This document shows positions 18,636 through 26,593 of a DNA stretch of 56,639 bases, in pieces. The translations under genes and the position numbers were made by a program. Within the stretch, counting starts at the first letter, position 1; each line of letters starts with the position of its first letter. The DNA comes from Candidatus Jordarchaeia archaeon. GTDB taxonomy: Archaea; Asgardarchaeota; Jordiarchaeia; Jordiarchaeales; Jordiarchaeaceae. Location: positions 1 to 56,639 of the forward strand of contig JAHQXB010000176.1 in the NCBI GenBank assembly GCA_029856435.1. Reading direction: 5' to 3'. A model generated the notes under the pieces. The model was not told the origin of the DNA. It saw only the letters and a list, made by a program, of their open reading frames with translations, and made no database searches.

Positions 18636-18851
18636 AACGGAGTTTATTGTGATTTTACTGACATAGAAGGAAAGGATTACCTGGCTTTCTGCCCCACGCT
18701 TCCAGGATGCTTCTCTCAAGTTGACACCAGAGAGGAGTCTTTGGAAAAAATCAAGCCATAGAGGGCATGTATTGAGAGCCTCAAAAAGGAAGGCTTACCG
18801 GTGCCAGTTGACACGAAGCCTGAAGTAGCATCAGTGAAAGTCTATGACTGA
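18636..18851 (+). pseudogene. HicB-type antitoxin remnant
   Basis: Translation gives the HicB/UPF0150 core: DYLAFCPTLPGCFSQVDTRE, then ESLEKIK, an in-frame TAG at 18759-18761, then ACIESLKKEGLPVP and a short tail to TGA at 18851. The family normally reads IK-x-AIEACIESLKKEG here. Removing one base after AAG and one G from GAGGGCA restores AIEACIESL, so the stop looks like a pair of compensating one-base indels. No start codon is present: a TAG stands just upstream at 18633. No hicA toxin is seen. Element copy A ends 37 bases upstream. Confidence 0.75.
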
Positions 18852-19469
18852 CATACTCCCACAGCTAAACACTCATACGCTAAAGCGCTTTAGACGAAGG
18901 ATGAAAACCTAAAGCTTTTTTCATGATAAATTATTACTATGAAACTAATTGAAAAACAACATTTTCCCCTTCGGTAACCTAAAAGTAATTACTATTACAA
19001 CCTTGCCCCTTAAAATGCCTGTAGGTGCCGAAACCATTACCACCTATGAAAATAAGTTAATTCGTTTACAAAAAGTTCCAAAGGAAATTCTGGAACTTTA
19101 GTTCTGGAATGAATTTTTGATGAATTTGAATACGGCAAAAAGGAAAAAATGGAATAAACATATGCGCCATCATAAGAGAGGACACGTAAACGGGATGTAT
19201 GGCGCACCTATTGGATGTTTGAATATGAGCTTCAAAGAATGCCTCGCCTTTAATCGCCTATGCACTACCCACATTATGGGTAATTTTTCTCTCCCGGATT
19301 TTATATGTGTGCGATACTTTTATCTGCAGGAACAGGAAACTATGCATTTTCCACACAAAGTTAGAGAAAAACAATTACTCCTACCACTTATGGGTAACGC
19401 ATAGCTTTAGTCGCAGGGAGTGTCAATAAATTAGTACCGCAATATAAAAATAGGGGGATGGGGAGGGTT
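18852..19469. other. Intergenic region with possible gene relics
   Basis: No confident gene. A frame beginning at ATG 18939 stops early, but a one-base shift joins it to a frame ending in NKLIRLQKVPKEILEL with TAG at 19100-19102, possibly a frameshifted protein of about 53 residues of unknown family. A 95-codon frame at 19117-19404 has no ribosome site and an unusual composition, and is probably accidental. The segment TGCGCCAT...ATGGCGCA near 19164-19206 is a perfect 8-base inverted repeat. Confidence 0.35.
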
Positions 19470-20423
19470 TTAGCTTAGGGCACTCATTATTATTCCTGCG
19501 AGTTCTTCTCTTGGGGGCTGTTTTGCTATTAGTTCTTTTAGTTTCGGCCCTATTTCTTCCGGTTTCCAGAATCCTTTTGGGGAGCGTTTTACGGGCTCGC
19601 TGGATCTCCAGCTGTGCAGTAGCCACATGTTTCCGCCGACTACTCTTATCACTTGGCCGGTTACGTCTTTAGCGTCGTCGGAGGCTAGGTAAACTACTAG
19701 GGGAGCCATGGCTTCGGGACTTAGGACGTCGTATCCATACTTCTTTTCGAAGTCCTCCTTGGTTCCCATCATGGGGGCCAGTGAGGGTGTGGCTTCGGTT
19801 GTTAGTCTGGTGCGGGCTACGGGTACTATCACATTTGCTGTTACCCCATATTTCGCCATTTCTTTGGCTACTATGAGGGTAAAGGCGGTTATTCCGGCTT
19901 TTGCGGCTCCGTAGTTGCTTTGGCCCGGGTTATATAGTAGCCCAGCGTCGGAGGTGGTGTTTATTATTCTTCCGGCTACGGGTTTTCCTTCTTTGGACTG
20001 GGCTCTCCAGTAGTTGCAGGCGTGTCTGGTGCAGTTGAAGGTGCCCTTGAGGTGAACCGCTATTACTGAGTCGAATTCTTCTTCTTCCATGTTGAATATC
20101 ATTTTGTCTCTGAGGATTCCCGCATTGTTAACCAGTATGTCCAATTTGCCGAAGGTGTTGATGGCTTGGTCAATTATTCTTTTTGCTCCTTGGAAGCTTG
20201 TGACGCTTTCGTAGTTGGGGGCGGCTTCTCCTCCCATTTTCTTGATTTCGTTTACTACATCGTCGGCGGGGCCGTGAAATTCGCCTTTTCCATCGTGGCT
20301 TCCGCCCATATCGTTCACTATGACTTTTGCCCCGTGTTTTGCTAGAAGTAAGGCTTCTTCTCGTCCTAAACCTCTTCCAGCGCCAGTAACTATAGCTACT
20401 TTACCTTTAAGTGATATTGGCAT
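19470..20423 (-). CDS. Short-chain dehydrogenase/reductase, MFE-2-like (paralogue)
   Basis: A 317-residue SDR, a paralogue of the gene at 3192-4142 and alike through most of its length, with TGAGRGLG, the NDMGGSHDGKGEFHGPAD insertion, NNAGIL and the YGAAK active-site motif. The C-terminal 60 residues diverge (HSWRSSEPVKRSPKGFWKPEE). ATG 20423 follows GGTGAT; the upstream extension to 20468 is not supported. It is monocistronic here. Probably a second 3-hydroxyacyl-CoA dehydrogenase with different chain preference. Bases 19957-20157 are almost identical to 3676-3876, far above the flanks, which suggests gene conversion. Element copy B lies 85 bases upstream. Confidence 0.88.
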   Translation of the reverse strand: MPISLKGKVAIVTGAGRGLGREEALLLAKHGAKVIVNDMGGSHDGKGEFHGPADDVVNEIKKMGGEAAPNYESVTSFQGAKRIIDQAINTFGKLDILVNNAGILRDKMIFNMEEEEFDSVIAVHLKGTFNCTRHACNYWRAQSKEGKPVAGRIINTTSDAGLLYNPGQSNYGAAKAGITAFTLIVAKEMAKYGVTANVIVPVARTRLTTEATPSLAPMMGTKEDFEKKYGYDVLSPEAMAPLVVYLASDDAKDVTGQVIRVVGGNMWLLHSWRSSEPVKRSPKGFWKPEEIGPKLKELIAKQPPREELAGIIMSALS

Positions 20424-20498
20424 TTTTACATCACCCTGAAAGGCAACTATTAATGAGTCGATTACCATTTAGATAACTGATTCATAAGCATTTCGTCT

Positions 20499-20626
20499 AC
20501 TTTAAGAGGGTGATGCAGATTTATTCGATTCCATCTCCCTAATAAGGCTCCAAATCGTGAAAGAAGCCCTATAAACACCCCCTTTTTGAGGCGAAATCGA
20601 ACGATTCTACATCACCACTTTAAGAG
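20499..20626 (+). mobile_element. Miniature inverted-repeat element family 1, copy B
   Basis: A 108 bp element at 20509-20616 flanked by exact 10-bp repeats ACTTTAAGAG (20499-20508 and 20617-20626). The ends are inverted repeats of about 30 bases: left GGTGATGCAGATTTATTCGA, right-end complement GGTGATGTAGAATCGTTCGA. The core AAGAAGCCCTATAAACAC contains a TATA-like box. No open frame. It lies between the divergently read SDR (19470-20423) and P-type ATPase genes, directly before copy C. Confidence 0.9.
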
Positions 20627-20734
20627 GGTAGTTAGAAATTTTGGGTTCTACTCCCCCACTTCAATGTTCTAAATCGAAAAAGAAGCTATATAAATGCTTC
20701 TTTTGGGAGTGAAATCGAAAAATTATAAATTGCC
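20627..20734 (+). mobile_element. Miniature inverted-repeat element family 1, degenerate copy C
   Basis: Exactly 108 bases that align end to end with copy B at lower identity. GGTAGTTAGA takes the place of the left end, TTCTAAATCGAAAAAGAAGC the place of the core, GAAATCGAAAAATTATAAAT the place of the right arm. It begins at the base after copy B's right target repeat, so copy B inserted at the edge of this older copy. Its decay, especially of the right arm, suggests it is no longer mobile. Confidence 0.7.
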
Positions 20735-20853
20735 CCCTCCCCACTTTTCCTGCGGATAAAATATTAATACAGAGTGATATAGAAGTTCTGTAAAGTTACC
20801 TTCAAGGTTTAGAGGAGGATTCCATTATAATTGAGATTAAAAACTGGCACAGT

Positions 20854-23541
20854 ATGCCGATTGAGGAAGTAATGAAAATTCTGGAAACCAGCTCCAAAGG
20901 CCTTACCAAGGAGGAGGCTTCCAGAAGATGGGAATTATACGGCCCCAACAAGGTTCAAGAAGTGAGAAGACGTTCTTCCCTGAAACTTTTTTTGGAACAG
21001 TTTCGGAACGCCCTAAATTACATCCTCATTTTGGCCGTTGTAATCTCAATAATCCTTGGAGATACCTTGGACGCTATAATAATCATCGTGATACTTTTAT
21101 TCAACGCCACTTTAGGGTTTGTTCAGGAGTACCACTCCGAAAAAGCCCTAGAAGCCCTTAAAGAGTTGTCAGCACCCAAAACCATAGTTGTACGAGAAGG
21201 AAAGGAGAGAGAAATCAAAACAGAAGAACTGGTTCCCGGAGACCTAGTAATTCTCAATACTGGAGATAAAGTTCCCGCAGACATACGTCTCATCACCTCT
21301 GTGAGACTGAGGGCTCTAGAATCCATACTTACCGGCGAAGCCGGCTCTGAAGAAAAAGTTACTGGAGAGCTGCCCGAAGACACCCCCCTAGTAGACCGCT
21401 TAAACATGGTCTACTCTGGAACAGTCATCACCGGAGGTAAAGGCTCGGGAATCGTTGTAGCCACAGGTATGAACACCGAAGTGGGAAAGATTGCGAAAGA
21501 AATTTCAGTAGCCGGCGAGGAAAAAACACCTCTCCAGAAGAAAATATCACGCCTAGCAATTTATCTGGCAGTAATCGCCTTCATATTCGCAAGCATCCAA
21601 GCGATTCTAGCATTTGTGAGAGGTATACCTGCATCAGATATACTTTTATTGGCTCTCGCCTCGGTGATTCACTTCATTCCCGAAGGACTCATAGCTGTGG
21701 TAACCATAGTTCTAGTCATCGGCGTCAGAATAATGGCCAAGAGGAACGCCATAATCCGGAACCTGCAAGCGGTGGAAACTCTGGGCTCCGCCACTGTGAT
21801 ATGCACAGATAAAACGGGCACACTCACCAAAAACCAGATGACAGTACGAGTAATATACTTGAATGGTGAAGTCATAGAAGTAACCGGTGAGGGCTACACG
21901 CCAATAGGGGAATTCCGAAAAAATGGAGCGGTTATAAACCCAAAGGAGAACCCCAACCTCCAACTGTTCCTCAGAGCCATGGCTCTGTGTAATGATGCCC
22001 GTCTTATCTCAGAAAACGGCAGATACTCCATAGTGGGGGATCCCACTGAGGGAGCACTGGTAGTTGCAGCTGCCAAGGGAGGAGTTAACAAGGAGGAGGA
22101 AGAAAAAGAAAGCCCTAGGGTGGATGAGATTCCCTTTGAGTCTGAACTGGCCTGTATGGCTACAGTCCACGACTTTACAGACGAGGAAAAATATGTTTAC
22201 GCTAAGGGCTCCCCTGAACGCATAATTAACCTCTGCAACGAGATATACATAAGGGATCAGGTTATCCCCATAACTGATGAGCTCCGAAAACAGGTGTTGG
22301 AGGTAAGCCACGAATTCGCATCTAAAGGTTACAGGGTCTTAGGGCTTTCCTATAGAGTTGTGGGGAGCAAGTACCGTTTGGCCAGAGAGGACTGCGGAAA
22401 AGACCTAGTTTTTCTGGGATTAGTGGGAATGGTGGATCCCCCCAGAAAAGAAGTCATAGAAGCCATTGAAAAGTGTAAAACTGCGGGGATAAAGGTTGTC
22501 ATGATTACTGGAGACCACCGGGAAACAGCTCGAGCCATAGCCCAAGAAGTAGGAATAATGACTAAAAAAGACCTGATACTTGAGGGCAGAGAACTGGACA
22601 ACATTCCTGAGGAGGAGTTTGAAAAAATTGTGGATTCCGTTAAGGTCTACGCCCGAAACGAGCCCCGCCACAAGCTCAGAATAGTCAAAGCCCTCAAGAA
22701 AAAAGGACAAATTGTGGCTATGACTGGTGATGGAGTAAACGATGCCCCCGCACTAAAGGAGGCGGACATAGGTATCGCCATGGGAATTACGGGAACACAG
22801 CTTGCTAAGGAAACCTCCAACATGGTCCTGGCCGACGATAACTTTGCATCAATAGTGGCAGCAATAGAGGAAGGGCGGACCTCCTTCAACAATCTGAGGA
22901 GAGTAGTGCTTTACCTAATAACAACCAGCATTGCGGGAGGCTTCATTCTACTCTCCTCTCTGCTCCTAGGACTGCCCATACCCTTCCTTCCTTTGCAGAT
23001 ACTGTGGATTAACCTAGTTACAGATGGTATCTGCGACAAAACCCTAGCAGTTGAACCCCGGTACAGAGATGTCCTTAAGGATCCTCCCAGACCCCCAAAA
23101 GAGAACATTTTAAACCGAGGAGTAATCTACCAGATAGCCTATCTATCAGTGATTATGATTATTGGAACAATGTGTGTCTACTACTTTTCCCTCCATTCCT
23201 TGGGATTGTCATACATCTGGAGGGGGTATGAGGAGCCTAGAACAATGGCCTTTGCAACCATTATTTTCTTCCAGCTTTTCAATGCTTTGAACATAAGGTC
23301 TCGGGAGAACTCCATTTTCAAGATAGGACTCTTCAAAAACAAGTATTTCGCAGTAGGATTCCTTTTCTCGCTGATTCTGAACTTCTCCATAGTTTATGTA
23401 CCATTCTTCCACCAGCTGTTTGAAATCACACCCCTAAACGTTTATGATTGGCTCATAGTGTTTCTGGTAAGCAGCAGCATCCTCATAATAGAAGAAATAA
23501 GGAAGATGGTAGCACCAAAACTATTCACAAAAACCAGATAA
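20854..23541 (+). CDS. P-type cation-transporting ATPase (type II)
   Basis: About 895 residues with N-terminal cation-ATPase domain, TM pairs near 50-95, LTGEAG actuator motif, IPEGL in M4, DKTGTLT with phosphorylated Asp near 319, KGSPERI, DPPRKEV, MITGDHRETA and TGDGVNDAP. M6 keeps NLVTDG, but M5 has TTSIAGG where Ca2+ pumps have Asn and Glu ligands, so the ion is uncertain. The start is unclear: no ribosome site precedes ATG 20854, whereas GGAGG at 20814-20818 is about 11 bases before an in-frame ATT (20830). The intervening residues IEIKNWHS continue the conserved N-terminal WH motif, so the protein probably begins upstream at a non-standard codon. Confidence 0.92.
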   Translation: MPIEEVMKILETSSKGLTKEEASRRWELYGPNKVQEVRRRSSLKLFLEQFRNALNYILILAVVISIILGDTLDAIIIIVILLFNATLGFVQEYHSEKALEALKELSAPKTIVVREGKEREIKTEELVPGDLVILNTGDKVPADIRLITSVRLRALESILTGEAGSEEKVTGELPEDTPLVDRLNMVYSGTVITGGKGSGIVVATGMNTEVGKIAKEISVAGEEKTPLQKKISRLAIYLAVIAFIFASIQAILAFVRGIPASDILLLALASVIHFIPEGLIAVVTIVLVIGVRIMAKRNAIIRNLQAVETLGSATVICTDKTGTLTKNQMTVRVIYLNGEVIEVTGEGYTPIGEFRKNGAVINPKENPNLQLFLRAMALCNDARLISENGRYSIVGDPTEGALVVAAAKGGVNKEEEEKESPRVDEIPFESELACMATVHDFTDEEKYVYAKGSPERIINLCNEIYIRDQVIPITDELRKQVLEVSHEFASKGYRVLGLSYRVVGSKYRLAREDCGKDLVFLGLVGMVDPPRKEVIEAIEKCKTAGIKVVMITGDHRETARAIAQEVGIMTKKDLILEGRELDNIPEEEFEKIVDSVKVYARNEPRHKLRIVKALKKKGQIVAMTGDGVNDAPALKEADIGIAMGITGTQLAKETSNMVLADDNFASIVAAIEEGRTSFNNLRRVVLYLITTSIAGGFILLSSLLLGLPIPFLPLQILWINLVTDGICDKTLAVEPRYRDVLKDPPRPPKENILNRGVIYQIAYLSVIMIIGTMCVYYFSLHSLGLSYIWRGYEEPRTMAFATIIFFQLFNALNIRSRENSIFKIGLFKNKYFAVGFLFSLILNFSIVYVPFFHQLFEITPLNVYDWLIVFLVSSSILIIEEIRKMVAPKLFTKTR

Positions 23542-23581
23542 AAAACGGAAAAAAGTTGGCCCGCCACAGTTACACAGAGAT

Positions 23582-24739
23582 TCATCTTTGGAATATGTGC
23601 ACTACAATGTTGTTGCCGAAGCCGCCGAAATTAACTGATAGCCCTGTTTCGCATCCTGGAACCTGGCGTTTTCCAGCCTCCCCTCTCAGCTGCCATGTTA
23701 TTTCAACCGCCTGAGCCACGCCAGTAGCGCCCAGAGGATGACCCCTAGCCTTAAGTCCCCCGCTAGGATTTATGGGCAGTTCTCCATCAAGCCAAGTTTT
23801 CCCCTCCTCAACGGCTTTGGCTCCCTCACCCTTCTTAAAGAAACCCACATCCTCGGATTGAACAATCTCCAATATAGTGAAGGCGTCGTGTAACTCTGCA
23901 AAATCTATGTCCTGCGGTTCGAGCTTAGCCATAGAATATGCCTTCTGTGCGGCCTCCCTTAAAGCTCCCAAAACAGTTGGATCCTCCCGCTCAGCAACCA
24001 TCTGAATATCAGTGGCTTGACCAAAACCCTTAATGTATACGGGGGTATCAGTGTACTCTTTGGCTTTATCCGCCGCGCAGAGAACTAGGGAAGCCGCCCC
24101 ATCACTTACAGGGCAGACATCGAATAGACGTAGTGGTTCTGCAATGATTGGTGAGGCTAACGCCTTTTCTAGGGTTATTTCCTTCTGGAAGTGAGCGTAG
24201 GGATTGTGAGCCCCATTTTTGTGATTTTTAACCGCCACCAATGAGAGCACCTCTCTCTTAACACTATATTTTTTCAAATACAACTGTGCAAGAAGCCCAC
24301 CCAGAGAAGGTAGGGTAACTCCATACTTGTACTCTGCAGTGGGATGAGTTAGTGTCGCAACTGAGGAGCTAACCTTGGGATTGGGAATGGAAGTCATTTT
24401 CTCCACACCCACAACCAAAACGAGGTTAGAGACGCCAGACGCGATAGCTTGGAAGCCCTCTTTTATGGCGGAGCCACCACTCGCCGGGCCATTCTCTATT
24501 TTGTCTGCGGCTGCGGGTAGCAAATTGAGCCTATCTGCAAGCACACTCGCGATACCCGTCATCCTATTGAACTCTCCAGAAAACATGTTGCCCACATAAA
24601 CCGCGTCAAAATCACTCTCAGAAGCATTAGCGTCAGAAATCGCCCTGAGACTAGACTCAACCATAAGATCAGTAAGAGACTTACCCTCAAGCTGCCCAAA
24701 TCGCGTCATACCACAACCAACAATGGCAACACCACGCAT
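23582..24739 (-). CDS. Thiolase-family protein lacking the nucleophilic cysteine
   Basis: A 385-residue thiolase-fold protein; the start MRGVAIVGCGMTRFG at ATG 24739 is the family's usual beginning. GLKARGHPLGATG with its His is intact, and DIDFAELHDAFTILEI is typical of SCP-x thiolases. Where the nucleophilic Cys is expected (ENxCASGG), it reads IENGPASGGSA, a Pro. So it probably is not a thiolase of ordinary mechanism. It could be a retro-aldolase-like or CoA-binding partner, or a little-known active subfamily. Monocistronic; no DUF35 gene is adjacent. A TATA-like CCTTTTATAG near 24818-24828 precedes it. Confidence 0.85.
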   Translation of the reverse strand: MRGVAIVGCGMTRFGQLEGKSLTDLMVESSLRAISDANASESDFDAVYVGNMFSGEFNRMTGIASVLADRLNLLPAAADKIENGPASGGSAIKEGFQAIASGVSNLVLVVGVEKMTSIPNPKVSSSVATLTHPTAEYKYGVTLPSLGGLLAQLYLKKYSVKREVLSLVAVKNHKNGAHNPYAHFQKEITLEKALASPIIAEPLRLFDVCPVSDGAASLVLCAADKAKEYTDTPVYIKGFGQATDIQMVAEREDPTVLGALREAAQKAYSMAKLEPQDIDFAELHDAFTILEIVQSEDVGFFKKGEGAKAVEEGKTWLDGELPINPSGGLKARGHPLGATGVAQAVEITWQLRGEAGKRQVPGCETGLSVNFGGFGNNIVVHIFQR

Positions 24740-24897
24740 AAACACAACCCCAAACAAACTAAAATAACCAACATACAAAAGATGAAAGTGTCTGCTTTTT
24801 GAATTTTTAGTCCACTTACTATAAAAGGCTTCTCATAAACAAGAAGGCATCAAAAAATCGGAGGATGTGTTTGGTTTTTAGAACTTCCCTAGCCACT

Positions 24898-24941
24898 GGC
24901 GATATAGATTTATTCAGTTACGTTTCCCTTCGAAGGGTAGC
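24898..24941 (+). repeat. Left-half relic of element family 1
   Basis: About 44 bases starting GGCGATATAGATTTATTCAG and continuing GTTTCCCTTCGAAGG. They match the left arm of copy D (GGCGATGTAGATTTATTTGG ... GTTTCCCTCCTAAGG) at roughly five of six positions. The core and right arm are not recognisable. It lies between the thiolase-like gene and the DUF2284 region. Confidence 0.5.
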
Positions 24942-25039
24942 TTTGGGTGAGGTTTTTAAATTAGTATGTGTTCAAGGCTACCAAATTTTCTTTTCACGTT
25001 TTAGGGCGGGTTTAATTCTGGATCTTTTTTGACTTTTTG

Positions 25040-25363
25040 CTAGTTCTTCCTAAGTCTTCGATTGACAAAGAGGCTATCTATGCTATTCTTTAGAAATTGA
25101 GGAATGGGTTGGTTGTAAATGTATTTTCTTATATCCTGTATAATTCTTTTTGAGTGTTCAAGGGGAATTGGAGCGTAAAGGTAAAGTGCATCGTTCTCCT
25201 CCCTGTCCACGACAAAACTAAGTGTGCCGATTCGCTCCCCTCCTCTAGCTTTCTCGTCAGGGATAGAAAAATAGTACACAAAGGCGCTCTTCTTTTCCTC
25301 TCGGACAGGAATTATAGATTCCCACTCATCCAAATGGTGATTTAAAGCAACTGCACCAACCAT
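25040..25363 (-). CDS. Small hypothetical protein
   Basis: A 107-residue protein beginning MVGAVALNHHLDEWESIIPV at ATG 25363, with GAGG five bases before it. The open frame reaches further upstream to 25588, but that part overlaps the DUF2284 gene in another frame and looks accidental. Mixed alpha/beta, no membrane segment or cysteine motif. I do not recognise the family. It follows the DUF2284 gene by 65 bases and may be co-transcribed with it. Confidence 0.55.
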   Translation of the reverse strand: MVGAVALNHHLDEWESIIPVREEKKSAFVYYFSIPDEKARGGERIGTLSFVVDREENDALYLYAPIPLEHSKRIIQDIRKYIYNQPIPQFLKNSIDSLFVNRRLRKN

Positions 25364-25428
25364 TGTCCTCAAAGCAATTTTATTATAAATAGGATTAGAA
25401 GGGCTTGAGATTTTTACACTAAATATTT

Positions 25429-26055
25429 TTAATCGATTAGTACTAGGGCTGTGAGGTTCATTGACTCTTTTGTTCCCCACTGTATTTTGAACCCCGCGTT
25501 TTCCGCAGTTTTTGAGACATCTATTCCTACGGCTTCCATTGATGGCCTCGCTTCGAAGGGGTGTTTGCAGGGGTTTTGGGGGTTGCACTCTTTGCAGAGT
25601 CTGCAGGGCCCGGTTGTGAGTCCCAGTGTTAGGCGGTATCCCCTTTTGAACGCTTCTCTTTCTATGACGGTTATTATTCTGTTGACATCTGCCCCTTCAT
25701 TTCCCAGACCTTTACTCATTATTAGTTGTGCGAATTTTTCGTCTTTGGTTAGGTCTAGGAGGTTTGTGGCCTTGTTTTTGAGGTAGTCTTGTATTTCTCT
25801 GTCTATGGTTTTGTCTATTTGAAAGATTATCGCGTGCTTGTACTTTTGGAGGATCTCCTTGAACTCTTTGGCGGACGGGGTATAGGGAGGACACATGAGG
25901 TTTCTTCCATAATTGATGCAGGGTGGATACTTGCATTTCAGCTGTACTCTTTCGTCCACCACAATTAAACTTGTATCTATGGCCTTAGCTCGGGACGCCC
26001 CCTCCCTCACAGCTATTTCGCTTAGCTCCTCCAAGTCCCTTTCAATTTTTGACAA
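25429..26055 (-). CDS. DUF2284 predicted metal-binding protein
   Basis: A 208-residue protein of the DUF2284 family. It has an N-terminal cysteine cluster CKYPPC ... LMCPPYTPS and a second one CRLCKECNPQNPCKHP followed by RPSMEAVGIDV, all hallmarks of the family. The cysteines probably bind an Fe-S cluster or another metal; no enzymatic activity is established for the family. The start is a TTG at 26055, weakly supported. It sits between the small hypothetical gene and the ACT-protein/paaK pair, all on the minus strand. Confidence 0.8.
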   Translation of the reverse strand: MSKIERDLEELSEIAVREGASRAKAIDTSLIVVDERVQLKCKYPPCINYGRNLMCPPYTPSAKEFKEILQKYKHAIIFQIDKTIDREIQDYLKNKATNLLDLTKDEKFAQLIMSKGLGNEGADVNRIITVIEREAFKRGYRLTLGLTTGPCRLCKECNPQNPCKHPFEARPSMEAVGIDVSKTAENAGFKIQWGTKESMNLTALVLID

Positions 26056-26154
26056 GCCTCAAAACCCACCTTAAACAGCCTTCTTCACTCCTAGCTAAGC
26101 GATTCCATATAGGTTTTTTCTTCCCAGTTAGACAATATGGTGGAAAGTTATATA

Positions 26155-26577
26155 TTATTTGTAGAGATCTTTTTCGCTTACCAGTTTGAATCCTGCGCCC
26201 TTTAGAGCTTCTGTGGCTGCTTCAATGTCTGAGACCCTTATTATCATTATGGCTTTTCCCTCTTTTAGTGTGGTGTAGAGGTACTCTATGTTCACGTTTT
26301 TTTCTCCTAGGGTGGATGCTATCTCGTAGAGGCCGCCTGGCTTATCCTGTGCCTCCACTGCTACGACTTCTGTTTCTGAGACCAGATACTCACTCTCTTT
26401 TAACACTTTTAGGGTTTTTTCAGGGTCGTCTACAATCATTCTAATGATTCCGTAGTCCGAAGTGTCTGCAACGGTAAGCGCCCTTATGTTTATCTTTTTA
26501 TCAAGGAGTATTTTTGTTAAGTTTGCCAGAGTGCCGGGTCTGTTCTGGAGAAAAACCGAAATCTGTTTAACCATCAC
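26155..26577 (-). CDS. Tandem ACT-domain protein
   Basis: A 140-residue protein made of two ACT domains: KQISVFLQNRPGTLANLTKIL at the N-terminus and EAQDKPGGLYEIASTLGEK from about residue 75. ACT domains bind amino acids or related small ligands. Tandem-ACT genes directly after phenylacetate-CoA ligase genes are common in archaea, suggesting a ligand sensor or regulator for the ligase. It lies 16 bases after paaK, so they share a transcript. Confidence 0.85.
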   Translation of the reverse strand: MMVKQISVFLQNRPGTLANLTKILLDKKINIRALTVADTSDYGIIRMIVDDPEKTLKVLKESEYLVSETEVVAVEAQDKPGGLYEIASTLGEKNVNIEYLYTTLKEGKAIMIIRVSDIEAATEALKGAGFKLVSEKDLYK

Positions 26578-26593
26578 TTCATTCCTCCATATT

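Noticed and set aside
19117..19404. 95-codon frame
   Set aside because: No recognisable motif, no ribosome site, and it sits in a decayed region; kept only as a remark.
25364..25588. N-terminal extension of the small hypothetical protein
   Set aside because: It overlaps the DUF2284 gene in another frame, and its composition looks like a shadow frame; the ATG at 25363 has its own ribosome site.
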